NCBI GenBank assembly: GCA_030141605.1
Contig: JAQGDQ010000677.1
Coordinates: forward strand, 45,652 to 85,651
From: Tubiluchus corallicola
Lineage: Eukaryota; Priapulida; Priapulimorpha; Priapulimorphida; Tubiluchidae
Direction: 5' to 3'
DNA length: 40,000 nucleotides
The position numbers and the translations under genes are program-made. How positions within the stretch are numbered: position 1 is the first letter of the stretch; each line of letters starts with the position of its first letter. A model generated the notes under the pieces. The model ran no database searches and was not told the DNA's origin. It was given only the letters and a program-made list of their open reading frames with translations. This document shows, one piece after another, positions 7,870 through 18,871 of this stretch.

Positions 7870-9833
7870 GTTAGACCACACAAGTACAAATCCCATTCTA
7901 AAAGCAAACTTAAGACTATTTGTTGACTAAAGAATATTGTTAAACCTTATTTTATTTTCGGCAAAACGAACTCACAAATATTTGTAGCAGTAACTTTCTT
8001 TGCAGTGACATGTTAAGCAGTAGGCTTTAGCAAACGATTCTTATAAGAATCATTAAACAAATTTTAATCTTCAGGTCAAAACAGTCACTATATAAGATCA
8101 GATATAAGAACAATTTATTTCACACATGCAAACAAAAAATGTATACAACGGTGACAATAATAGTTGCTTATAGCACAAGAAAACCCTTCATAAACATAAA
8201 GGTTAAAAATTCGTCTTGAAATTTTATATCACTTACATACTGCCTTTTTGCATACAGGAGTTCAATTGGCAGTCACGCTGTATAAAACATGTAAATTTAA
8301 ACTGCCGCGATGACCGTTAGACGCAGCCATTTTCACGACAGGTCATTTAAAACAAGTTTAGATAACATTGCGTGAAGTTTGAAAAAATAATCAGAGCATT
8401 CGTAGCACACACGTCATGAAATAAATAAAAATTCAAATTACTGTATCTTGTCAATAAGTTTAAAAATGCGTTTTTGGTGAGTGAGTGGTGCACCCTGGAG
8501 GGTGAGCCAGTGACATTTTATCTATTGGTGAAAACATTTTAAATAATTAAAAAAATTCTTTTCTAGTTACAGAAGTCTTTCCAGCAGGTTAGCGAAAAAC
8601 TAAGTAATAGATATTTGCAAGAAAAGTTTTTTAGGACATAATTTAACATTTCCTTTTCTTCCCTTGATTTACGTTTGGTACATGACGTCACGTAATGGCG
8701 ACTTCGGAACAGTATTGCGGGAGATTTAAAATGAAAACAAACAAAAATTTCTTTTAATGCAAGTAAGTTAAACGCATAAAGTTGCTATAAAGTAATATAA
8801 TTTTTCAAGGCGATTTTTCTGAAACCAACTTCAGGTACCTCTTTTGTTGTCCTTTAAGTGTGATGATAGTTTCGTGGCTATAAGCGTCACGTTTTAAGGA
8901 AGGTACCCAAATTGAATGTAGTGAAACTGAATAAACAGAATGAAGGAAAATTAAAATTAAATCATCTTCAATGTTGTAGTAATGAATGCATCGCCCATTC
9001 ATAATCATAATCTTTTAATTATCTTGCAATACACATGCAATTATAATACAAATAATAATTTGAAAATAATTGTGAAGAAAGGGCAGCGAAAGACCAATTG
9101 GTCATCTAGTCAGCTGCCCTTTGGTTAGTGATGAACATTTTTAAAAGCGCTGTGCTACAGTGTATTAGTGTTAGTACTGCTTGTAGTTAGGATGGCATTA
9201 AATTGATATGTTTATAACGTGTTATATATAACATATTAATACAATTTCTACGCAATAACTATAAGTGTATAATAAAGAATCAAACAAGAATTCAAAATAA
9301 AAATCTGACAACGGAAACATATGAATAGTGACAACTGTTTTGAAGTAAATCCCAAAAACTTTTATTTTAAATACAATATTACAGAAAAAATCAAATACGT
9401 GGCGATTTCTTCGCTTCCAATGAGTAGACTAAAAAACGTGCTGAATTCTGATTGGCTGACCTACTAAATGCATATAACGAAGCCAAGTTTTACAGGCAAT
9501 TCTAAATAAGTACAACTTTAGATTAAAGGGCAAGCAGAGAAAAATCTTCCGAACAACAACTGAAATATACTTCATGACACTAGCATAATTTTTGACAGTC
9601 GTCAAAATAAATTATCATGCAAATAATGGAATTGAAAATCAGGTGTATCTATATACTGGTGTATTGAAGTATATTAAATTGGGCGTTAGTTTTCATGCAC
9701 AGGCATACAGGAACTTAATTTGTATAAAAAAAACGGATCATGTGGGGGAAAAACAGCCGGAACCCAAAAATTACATTGTAAACAATATTGTAAGTTGTTT
9801 GTTATAGTCGTGCGTAAGCAAGCGAATGAATAA
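7870..9833. other. AT-rich region without a supported gene
   Basis: No exon pair, conserved domain or long frame was found. The only structure noted is the hairpin tail at 9000-9122, described separately. A palindromic CRE-like TGACGTCA occurs at 8683-8690. Confidence 0.6.
9000..9122 (-). mobile_element. Hairpin-bearing 3' tail of a retroelement, copy A
   Basis: An outer stem AAAGGGCAGC/GCTGCCCTTT at 9078-9122 encloses an inner stem GACC AATT GGTC. AT-rich sequence ending in GATTATGATTATG (minus strand) follows. The layout matches copies at 18097-18262 and 23200-23358. On the minus strand this resembles the 3' end of a LINE or its SINE partner. No coding part is attached. Confidence 0.5.
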
Positions 9834-10801
9834 TGTGACGATGTAGTCCAAGTTCCGTTATTGTAAATATGTGGTTCGTGACTTAAGTGTAACCCTTAGG
9901 TAAAGAATAAAACACTTAGTCGAAAACACTGTGAAGAAACCACTGAATTAATAAAATAATATAACAATTTAATGAATGTTTCAAAACACATTACGAGACA
10001 ACTGTTAATAATAAAGACTAAGCCGGCTAAGAAGAGAAAGAACAACGTAATGTTTTTCACCAGTGCAGTCTTGGCATCATCAAGCGACTATTCTCCTGCT
10101 CCTATTCCGCGTCATCTCCTCACCAGGGGCTTGATCGAGGAATGGTGCACCATAGAACGATTGACTACACTACGTGAACGACGTCTCCAAACTTTGACGA
10201 CTCCTGATGTACACGCCTCCACTAATACGACGCCAAAATGGGGTAGCATCCAAGCTCCTGCACTCGTCGCAAGGTAAGGATTTCCAATTTTGTAATCACA
10301 GCATCCCGCACCAACGACAGTATCATCAACGTCAGGTAAATACGAGTAAGTATCATCAGCAGCAGATATCATGGACAACTGGTAAGTGATGTATCATCAG
10401 CATCAGGAAAATATAATCAGCAACAGGTAAGTATCATCGCTAGAATGCAACTATCGTCTCTGTCGTAACCAGGTAGACAGATCGCTTTTCTACAAGCAAG
10501 CACTATTACTACTAAACCATCATTTTATGACATGAGAACGTCCGCTTAACTCGCCAACTTAAAGCGGAATACCAGGGCCAACTGAACAGCCAAAATTTCG
10601 TCTACGTGGCTTCAGTCACATGATATAGTAGTAATGCATAAACAGTATCATTGAATGTACAGGTGAAATCTGATTTCAGAACAGGTTGGCTTCTGTCATT
10701 ATACCGTTAAACATCTTAACTAAAGTTCTTTTATAAATGGTGGAATTATAACAGTAGGAACTAGTTACATAACCTGGCCTAAAATAAGCCTGAGCGTCAC
10801 A
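9834..10801 (-). mobile_element. 3' LTR of the Gmr1-like retrotransposon
   Basis: This 968-bp repeat is highly similar to 16100-17092. It begins TGTGACGATG and ends GAGCGTCACA, so the LTR has 7-bp inverted ends of the TG...CA type. Because the coding part reads on the minus strand, this left copy is the 3' LTR. It lacks an insertion of about 18 bp present in the other LTR near 16440. Several copies of a GGTAAGTATCATC-like motif lie at 10320-10435. The flanking bases (AATAA) do not match those next to the other LTR. Confidence 0.95.
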
Positions 10802-11395
10802 TAGCATCCTCCGTTACAAAAGCTTGATCCATCAAATTTTTACTACTAAAATGTGATATCAAGACTTTTAACACAATAGGTCAGGGCAATAAACTAGTTA
10901 CACAAGAAATCATGATACATATTCATCACAATAATAGACCAAAATAACTAATGTCAATGACAAAAAATGCAATACTCAATCATTGTCTTCCTCAACAAAT
11001 CTTTGTGAATTTCTTCACTCATGAAATAATTACATATCAGGTAATACAGTATTTGTTTACTCTTAAGCTTACAACGCAAGGTTCAAATCTTGGTTTCAAC
11101 ATAAATGAATAAACTAAAAATAAAACACTGTTTTGTTTTGAACAAAGGAGAAATACTTTTACTATTAATCAGCCTAACAAGATTAAAATAATACAATACA
11201 ACAACACATCATGTTTTCTATTACCACTCCTAGATGGCATTGCGAATACATTAAACTAATTTCGCAACAAAATTTTATTATTTGTAATTCATTTCTAATG
11301 AATTAGCTTCATATAATGTAAAAGAAAATGTTTCAAACTGGTCAGAGGTGATCTTTAATCACCTAACTTGGGCTTTAGTGGTTGGAATTACCCAT
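10802..11395 (-). other. Retrotransposon 3' untranslated region
   Basis: About 590 bp lie between the RNase H stop and the 3' LTR. No frame is open. On the minus strand the bases next to the LTR read GTAACGGAGGATGCTA, a weak purine-rich tract that may be the polypurine primer. Confidence 0.6.
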
Positions 11396-11719
11396 TCATA
11401 GACGTGAAAGAGAATCTGCTACAATATTATCTTTTCCAGCAATATTCTCTACAGTAAAGTGGAATTCTTGCAAAATAAGCGCCCATGTACAAAGGCGGCG
11501 ATTATTTCTCTTCATGCGTGGGAGTGCTAGCAAACTACGTTGGTCAGTTCGTACTATGAACTCATGACCTTCTAAGTAGTAACGTAACTTAGATACAGAA
11601 TACACTACTGCTAACAACTCAATTTCCACAACGCTATAATTTCGTTCACACGTAGTCAACTTTCTGCTCACATGTGTAATTGGCACCTCACCTAACTCAC
11701 TGTGTACTTGTGTCAGCAC
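11396..11719 (-). pseudogene. RNase H domain fragment of the retrotransposon
   Basis: This frame contains the C-terminal half of a Ty3/gypsy RNase H, including the VSRKLTTCERNYSVVEIELLA block, TDQRSL and the terminal DNIVADSLSRL. It belongs to the same pol as the large frame that ends at 11752, but it is in another frame. The break lies at about 11770-11800, where extra bases interrupt the region just before the domain's first catalytic aspartate. RNase H would degrade the RNA strand during reverse transcription. In this copy it cannot be made as part of an intact polyprotein. The stop after SLSRL is the natural end of pol for this domain order. Confidence 0.85.
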
Positions 11720-11751
11720 TCCACCAATACCACTAAATGAAGCATCAGTTG

Positions 11752-14700
11752 TTAGAACGAATTTCTGCGAAAAATCAGGTGAGTGAGTGAAGCACCTTTG
11801 TCTGAGTTCAGTGCAGTGCGCAGTTCTATAAAGCTGCGTTCACACTCTTCATTCCAGTCAACGTGTACAGGTGCATTTTTCTCAAGCAGTGCATACAAGG
11901 GTACCGCAATAGGACTAAACATCGTTTCGACATGTCCTACAACTGGCGTAGGATTTGTTAGAGTAATACGATGTTGAACTAATTCAGTGCGACCGGGAAG
12001 ATCGGTGAACATCTCTGAAAATTCTGCAAGTACTGCTGCCAACTGACTGATCTGTTCATCATTGAGATGAGAATCATATGCTACATCATTGAGAGACTGG
12101 GCGGGTGAGGCAGAAGGCGGGAATGCATATTCAGGAAGTTTCAATGAAAACTCATTTTCCTCCTGCTCATCCACCTTCACATCACCACTACCAACTTCAG
12201 ACAAAACACTGTCTAGTGACGTTGTACTAAATTCCTCACACTTTGCAAACAAAACCATGTGCTCGTCGCGTTCAACAAATGGTTTCAACATGTCGATATG
12301 ATATGTTCTTGTATGGCGTTTGCGTGCACTTTTGCCTCCTAAATGTATTTTATATGTCCAATCAGACAATTTATCAACAACTGTAAAGGGGCCACGATAG
12401 CGCTTTTGCATTTTGCTTTTACCTTCAGGCATTAAAACAAGAACTTTTTGCCCTGCTTCAAGCGAGCGTTCTGAAGTGGTTTTATCATACCACTTTTTCT
12501 GTGATATTTTAGCTTTTTGCAAAGCTTCATGGGCATCAGCAGTTGACTCTTCTACAGTGTTAATTATGCGAGTCACGTAATCATCAATTTCCTCCCACTT
12601 AGGAGCTTCTACAGAGCCCCAACGTTCCTTTAGGGCAGCCAAAGGCCCACGCACGGGAAAACCATAAATTAACTGAAATGGAGCATACCCAGTGGATTCT
12701 TGGGGTACTTCCCGGAAAGCAAATAAAATAAACGGAATAGTTTCATCCCAGGGTAAATGTTTCTCATTTTGCATGACTTTTAAAATGCAGGATTTTAATG
12801 AGCCATTAAATCTCTCAGTTAACCCATTCCCCTGTGGGCTATATGGGGAAGTGAAAATTCCCTTTACACCCAAGGCCTGTTCTAAATCATGGATTAACTG
12901 TGATGTGAATTGAGTACCTCTGTCGGTTAAAATCTCACGCGGGATGCCATGTCGACATATGTATTGCAATAAAGCTTTAACAACAGTAGTGGTTTCAATA
13001 TTTGGCAGCGGGTAGCAATCGGGGTACCTCGTAGCATGATCTATTATTACTAACGCGTACTTATTCCCCGAGGGTGTTCTCTTCATAGGCCCAATAATAT
13101 CCACGGCTATAGTTCGAAATGCAATCGAAGGTATGGACAATGGTTTTAATTTTGCTTTATCAGAACGTTTAATTCTCGCCGTTTTCTGACATGGGACACA
13201 CGAGCGGCAATATTGTATCACTGAACGTTTAGCTCTAGGCCAAATACATTCTTGTAAAACACGTTGGGTAGTTTTACGTATGCCCAGGTGACCAGCCATG
13301 TGCGCATCATGTGCCAAAGATAAGACTGCCAAACGTCTAGACTTGGGTACAACCAAAAGTTCGCGGGGTTCAGCATCGCGCTTTTCACGTGTCAGGTAAT
13401 ATAAAACCCCATCTTTAATGAAGTAACCCTTTCTTTGGGCTCGAGCTGCTGTTTCTGTGACTGCGTGATCACGTAAATTGCGCAAACTAACATCATCGCG
13501 CTGTTCTTGCTGCAATTGTTCTTTACTAAGCTGTGACAGCTGCTGTTGCTGTGCTTTAGTATCTACGCCAGATGCAACATTTTTTTCCGCTTTTTGATCA
13601 GCGTTTAAACTACTTAGTAATTTTTTCTCACTGTTAGCTTCTGCTTGTAGCTGCTTTGCTTTTGATCGAGTTGCTGCAAAAGCTTTTTTCGAATTACCAG
13701 CTTGTTTCGCAACATTTGTATTTCCACTCACAAATTCATCAGAATAATGTGACGTATCTGAATTTTCAGGTGTGATACATTCTAAATCAACTGACTTAGG
13801 TGGTGTACTAAAACTCTGTTTAATGTTAAATGGTGTCACAGCAGTTCGGTAATCATTACCTAGCAAAAAGGGCACAGGAAGACTATCAGACACTGCCACT
13901 CTCAATCTACCATTAACTAGCGTACATTCCACCTCAACAACAGCTATACGTGTATTTTTAACATCGCCATGCACACACCAAATTTTGGTATAATTTTCAC
14001 TTTGTAGAAACTGTTCTGGACGGACATAACGTGGTTGGATCAAACTCACGCTAGCACCAGAATCTCTTATACCATCGATCCAGATACCATTAATTTTAGC
14101 TTTAAAGCTAAACTCATCAGACTCAGGCACACACTCAGGCTTAGCCGCAGGTGAACTGGAAGAGTGACTGGATTGGTGACCAGTATTTCCTGTCTTGGCC
14201 AAGAATTGACGACTAGGATTTCTACTCTTGCCACTAGTTTCACCATAATTAGGGCGTTTCGGGCACTGGGTCCTTTTGTGTCCAAGTTCTCCGCAAGTAT
14301 AACAGCGTATCCTCTTCATGACGTCATTGTTCATCTTTTTTCCAGAACCATTTGAAAAAACTGCCGGCCTAGAATTTCCACGCTGTTGTTGCATTTGTTT
14401 AAGTTTTGAAGCTGTACCTAATGCATTAGAAGCAATGTACAAATCAGCTTTCTCTGCCACCTTTTCCATTGTCTTCTGCCCTTGCTGCCTGACCCAAATG
14501 CTCATTTCACGGGGCATCAACGTAAGGGCCTGCTCAATACATAGCAGTTCACAAACGTTCTCAAAGGTGGACGCTTCTTCGGCTTTCAGCCATTCTTGCA
14601 GGGCACGATCAAGCCGTACAAAAAGCTGACGGAATGTTTCATCCGGTCTCCGAGTAATCTTGCGGAAACGCTCAAGATACATGTCATTGGAGAGGACATA

Positions 14701-15540
14701 GGCAGCTAACAAAGTCTTCTTTACAACATTGTAATCTTGCATGCTGTCAAGTGGTACTTGTTGAAAAGCCTGGGCTGCTTTTCCGGATAAAGCTGGGCCC
14801 AGCGATGCAGCAAAGTGTTTCTCTTCAAGGCCATTAGCTTTGGCTACTGCTTCAAACCACTGTAAGAAAGTATGCAGATCATCGGTTCCCTCTGTAAAAA
14901 CACGTGATAACTTTACACGGGGTATTCGAGATGCGGTTGTAGTAAGTATGCCATCAGGTGATTGAGGAGGAACCTGTGTCACGTGACTTGGAGATGAGGC
15001 ATCCAGCTCACGAAGCTTCAACTCAAACTGATACTGCTCTTTCTGCATTCGTTCTCTGCGTTCCTCACGCTCACGTTCCCATTCTCTCTCTTCACGTTGC
15101 ATACGTTCACGCCTTTCTTCACGTTTCTGTTCCCGTTCCCATTCACGCTCTTTCTCGCGCTCTACCAACTTTAACTTTTCAATGTTGTAAAGGGGTACTG
15201 AACGTTCTGTCATCTCATCATTCGCAGGTTTACTATTAATAGCAGAATGCAAGGTAAGGTCGGCAGGAGGGGGAGTTGCTAACAGTTGATCAGACACACG
15301 TCTGCGCCCACTCATCTGCGCAACAGACACACTCGGTGTGCTTGACACACCTCCAACTTCTTTCGGTCTAACACTAGGTTCACCTGTCGTCACAGGGTTA
15401 CCCTGTGCATTCATGACTATATCAATTATTCCGGCCTTATTTGCACCCTGTGGTAAAGTTAGCCCACGTTCAACAGTTATCTGCTTTAAGACAGGTACAG
15501 TAAGTTGCTGCAATTCACTCTCCACGTAAACGCGTGACAT
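11752..15540 (-). pseudogene. Gag-protease-integrase polyprotein of a Gmr1-like Ty3/gypsy element, RT deleted
   Basis: One long frame (ATG at 15540) encodes gag and most of pol. In order it has an N-terminal helical region, a charged RERE/WERE coiled coil (about 15050-15160), a retrotransposon gag domain (about 14500-14900), and a CCHC knuckle CYTCGELGHKRTQC (about 14270-14310). A protease with DSGAS follows (about 14050). The integrase has an HHCC finger (about 13190-13320), catalytic D, D and E at about 13100, 12925 and 12815, and a GPF motif near 12390. After integrase comes the start of RT (DLPGRTELVQHRI, about 11990). It is joined directly to the connection region (PLYALLEKNAPVHVDW, about 11880). 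The RT palm with its YxDD box is therefore missing. Integrase before RT is the copia-like order that defines Gmr1-type Ty3/gypsy elements. The frame ends early at a frameshift before RNase H. Confidence 0.92.
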
Positions 15541-16077
15541 TCTAATCACAGGATAATATAGGACAAATAGTAGTTACAGTGAAAAAACTTTATGCTTGCA
15601 GAATATTTATAGATCTATCATTCAACTGACACACACTGGCTCAACGCATACAAACATACAAAAATACTGTATAGTAGGGTAATGTACGTGCAAATCAAAC
15701 AAAGTAGCAAACTAGGAATATACAAAATCTAGGCCAAGACTTTTGACTAGCCTGCAACGAAATAACGGTTTCACTAACATTTGAAACGTTTACAGTGCAA
15801 TCAAGGTCAAATCGGCATTCAAGTCGGCATACACCTGGAATTATAGCGTTTACTAAATCTGCAGGAAACCTATTTAAATCATGGACAAAACACATTCAAC
15901 TGAGTAATCAATAAATTCACTCAACGGAAGATGCTATGTTCTTTCGAAATGCTTTTGCCCAAAGATTCCCCCAGAAAATTAGCTATGTAACTAATTACCT
16001 GAAAGTAAATATCATTAAATTCTCAAAATGCTGACAAAGAATTTTATTCATACCGAGTTACACCAAATAAAGTCAAA
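15541..16077 (-). other. 5' leader of the retrotransposon
   Basis: About 540 bp separate the primer binding site and the gag start. No domain is recognisable. A 66-codon minus-strand frame at 15695-15895 has no known similarity. Confidence 0.6.
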
Positions 16078-16096
16078 AATCCCACTTCTGACACCA
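16078..16096 (-). promoter_or_regulatory. Primer binding site matching tRNA-Leu
   Basis: On the minus strand the 19 bases TGGTGTCAGAAGTGGGATT lie three bases inside the 5' LTR. They are complementary to the conserved 3' end of animal tRNA-Leu (AATCCCACTTCTGACACCA), from memory of those tRNAs. The position and the TGG start fit a primer binding site for minus-strand DNA synthesis. Confidence 0.85.
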
Positions 16097-16099
16097 TAA

Positions 16100-17092
16100 T
16101 GTGACGATGTAGTCCAAGTTCCGTTATTGTAAATATGTGGTTCGTGACTTAAGTGTAACCCTTAGGTAAAGAATAAAACACTTAGTCGAAAACACTGTGA
16201 AGAAACCACTGAATTAATAAAATAATATAACAATTTAATGAATGTTTCAAAACACATTACAAGACAAATGTTAATAATAAAGATTAAGCCGGCTAAGAAG
16301 AGAAAGAACAACGTAATGTTTTTCACCAGTGCAGTCTTGGCATCATCAAGCGACTATTCTCCTGCTCCTATTCCGCGTCATCTCCTCACCAGGGGCTTGA
16401 TCGAGGAATGGTGCACCATAGAACGGTTGACTACACTACCTCTTCATGGATCTGATTACGTGAACGACGTCTCCAAACTTTGACGACTCCTGATGTACAC
16501 GCCTCCACTAATACGACGCCAAAATGGGGTAGCATCCAAGCTCCTGCACTCGTCGCAAGGTAAGGATTACCAATTTTGTAATCAGCATGGAAGCACCAAC
16601 GACAGTATCATCAACGTCAGGTAAATACGAGTAAGTATCATCAGCAGCAGATATCATCGACAACTGGTAAGTGATGTATCATTATCATCAGCGTCAGGAA
16701 AATGTAATCAGCAATAGGTAAGTATCATCGCTAGAATGCAACTATCGTCTCTGTCGTAACCAGGTAGACAGATAGCTTTTCTACAAGCAAGCACCGTTAC
16801 TACTAAACCATCATTTCATAACCTGAGAACGTCCGCTTAACTCGACAACTTAAAGCGGAATACCAGGGCGAACTGAACAGCCAAAATTTCGTCTACGTGG
16901 CTTCAATCACATGATATAGTAGTAATGCATAAACAGTATCATTGAATGTACAGGTGAAATCTGATTTCAGAACAGGTTGGCTTCTGTCATTATACCGTTA
17001 AACATCTTAACTAAAGTTCTTTTATAAATGGTGGAATTATAACAGTAGGAACTAGTTACATAACCTGGCCTAAAATAAGCCTGAGCGTCACA
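16100..17092 (-). mobile_element. 5' LTR of the Gmr1-like retrotransposon
   Basis: This 993-bp repeat pairs with 9834-10801 and has the same TGTGACG and CGTCACA ends. It differs from the other LTR by an insertion near 16440 and scattered substitutions. The insertion is therefore not recent. The outer flank (GGGGT) does not match the flank of the left LTR (AATAA), so no target duplication remains. It would carry the promoter of the element, but no TATA box was assigned. Confidence 0.95.
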
Positions 17093-17252
17093 GGGGTCAT
17101 TAAAAAATTACCAAGCGATTTGCAATCAAACATAAATGCCTATTATAAAAAAGAAAAAGAAAAATATTACAAATTTATATTAATAATTGTATTTATTATG
17201 TAATAATTGTATATTAAAATATTACTCATTTTATAGTATTTTAGCACATCTC

Positions 17253-17307
17253 TCTCTCTCTATGTCTGTCTCTCTCTCTCCCTCCCCCACTCTCTCTCTC
17301 CCTCCCT

Positions 17308-17345
<38 letters not shown>

Positions 17346-17478
17346 ATTCTCTCCCTCCCCTGCTCTCTCTATCTCCCTCTCTTTCCCTCCACCGTGCTCT
17401 CTATCTCTCTCTCTTTCCCACTCTGTGTGCGTGCGTGCGTGCGTGCGTGTGTGTGTGTGTGCGTGCCTGTGTGTGTAA
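17253..17478. repeat. (CT)n followed by (GT)n microsatellite
   Basis: An imperfect CT/CCCT tract runs to about 17420 and a GTGC/GT tract to 17478. The frames across it are low-complexity artefacts. Confidence 0.95.
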
Positions 17479-17518
17479 AAGCAAATTTAAATTAAATTAT
17501 TTTCATTTTTGTGCTAAA

Positions 17519-17660
17519 GTTTACAATTCCACACACAAGAAATAAATTCGTCAAACGGATTAGAGCTATGGTTAGGATTAGAATTAGGGCTGGGGCTAGA
17601 ATAAGGATTAGGGTTGGGTTAAGATTAGGGTGTTTAAACTGTGTGTGGGGAATTGTAAAC
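17519..17660. mobile_element. TIR element carrying degenerate TTAGGG array, copy 1
   Basis: The 142-bp element has inverted ends: GTTTACAATTCCACACACAA at the left, and GTGTGTGGGGAATTGTAAAC at the right. The interior is a run of TTAGGG-like hexamers (GGTTAGGATTAGAATTAGGG and onward). Copy 2 at 37613-37953 has the same ends and subterminal sequences in the opposite orientation. There is no coding capacity. Confidence 0.8.
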
Positions 17661-18096
17661 TCCTTTCACTTTTTGTAATATACTTGCCGATTGAGAAAAG
17701 TTGAATATCATAATTATGTCAGGATAGCTGTTTTGGCTATGAGCATAATGTGGTAGTCCAGCCTAACAGCTAACCTGCAAATTTCGTTGATAAAAGTCAA
17801 TTTTCCCATCTCAGCGTAACAGCGCCTATAAATTAAAGAACAAAAACAAGATAATGCATTCTTTTTTCTTTCCTGGTGTTAACAATGGTACGTTTGTTCG
17901 TTTCCATTCCGTGGACAATATGTAGTGCTAAACCACCATCGTTCGATTTCTGTGAATTTGAAAATTCATTTTGCATTTTTTCGTTCAATTTGTGCCGCCT
18001 CTGTGTTAAAGCTTTTTGTAGCCATACTTGCTTGAAAATCGGAAACATGCCTGTCAGACGATCGATTGTAACCGCAAAAACCTAGCCCTAATACAG
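17661..18096. other. Intergenic stretch, no supported gene
   Basis: Short overlapping frames occur on both strands at 17833-18085. None has a recognisable domain, and no paired splice sites were found. A small unrecognised exon cannot be excluded. Confidence 0.4.
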
Positions 18097-18262
18097 TAAG
18101 TAAGTTTATTAGTTTATCACCATTTTTAAAATAGCAAAATACATAACTAAGAGATTTATAAATCTGTACAACATACAAATAATTGCAAAGTGCAAAAGTA
18201 ATTATTGATTAGTGGTGAAAGGGTGGCGAGAGAACTATAAGTTATCGAGGTCAGCCACCCTC
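18097..18262 (-). mobile_element. Hairpin-bearing 3' tail of a retroelement, copy B
   Basis: An outer stem GGGTGGC/GCCACCC (18221-18260) encloses an inner stem AACT ATA AGTT. On the minus strand about 110 bp of AT-rich sequence follows. It ends AATAAACTTACTTACTG, which looks like a LINE-type 3' terminus with a short repeat tail. It is homologous to copy A near 9078 and more distantly to copy C near 23320. Confidence 0.55.
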
Positions 18263-18608
18263 TCAGGATTGTTACTAATATAATTAATTAGTTAATGCGC
18301 ATGTACCAGGTAATAAAAAATGATCAGATTTTGCATTTAAGACGAATGAAAATTGAATTATTATACGAATGCGTTACTTTATAATAAAATAATGTTCAAC
18401 AATGGGAAAACGAGACACACGTGACTATCTTTAAATAATAATTTAACCTTTACGTATTTAAAATTAATATTAATATTTAATATACATGTATATAGTAATA
18501 TCATGCTGTGAAATTTCAACTTTCTAGGAAGCTCGCTTCTAATGTTATTGAAGGGTAAACTGAATTTGTTTTTGTGTTTTTTGTAAATATCTGTTATTAT
18601 GTAGTTGT

Positions 18609-18632
18609 TGTTGTTATTACTGTTACTGTTAC

Positions 18633-18665
<33 letters not shown>

Positions 18666-18818
18666 CATCATCATCATCATTATCATTATCGTTATCATTT
18701 TCATTATCCTTGTTATTATTATTATCATTATCATTATTATTATTACCATTATTATTATTATTATCATTATCATTATTATTATTACCATTATTATTATTAT
18801 TATCATTATTATTATTAT
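18609..18818. repeat. (ATT)n/(ATC)n microsatellite
   Basis: This 210-bp trinucleotide tract of ATT, ATC and GTT blocks ends about 50 bp before the start codon of the EGF-repeat gene. It may therefore lie in that gene's 5' UTR or promoter. Confidence 0.95.
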
Positions 18819-18871
18819 TATAACTAGGTGGCTGGCTTATCTGATGATTTTAACAAAAGAATTAAGCTGAT

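Noticed and set aside
8683-8690. CRE site TGACGTCA as a promoter element
   Set aside because: An isolated 8-bp palindrome with no gene start near it is not enough evidence.
10112-10378. Frames inside the LTR
   Set aside because: LTRs are non-coding in these elements, and the matching frame in the other LTR is disrupted by an insertion.
9829-17097. Target-site duplication of the LTR element
   Set aside because: The 5-bp flanks (AATAA and GGGGT) differ. The LTR ends themselves are clear, so the duplication was lost or the flanks changed.
17187-17495. 102-codon frame with Ser-Leu repeats
   Set aside because: Low-complexity translation of CT and GT microsatellites.
17833-18178. Small gene on either strand
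   Set aside because: Short overlapping frames only, with no domain, no splice pairing and no conserved motif.
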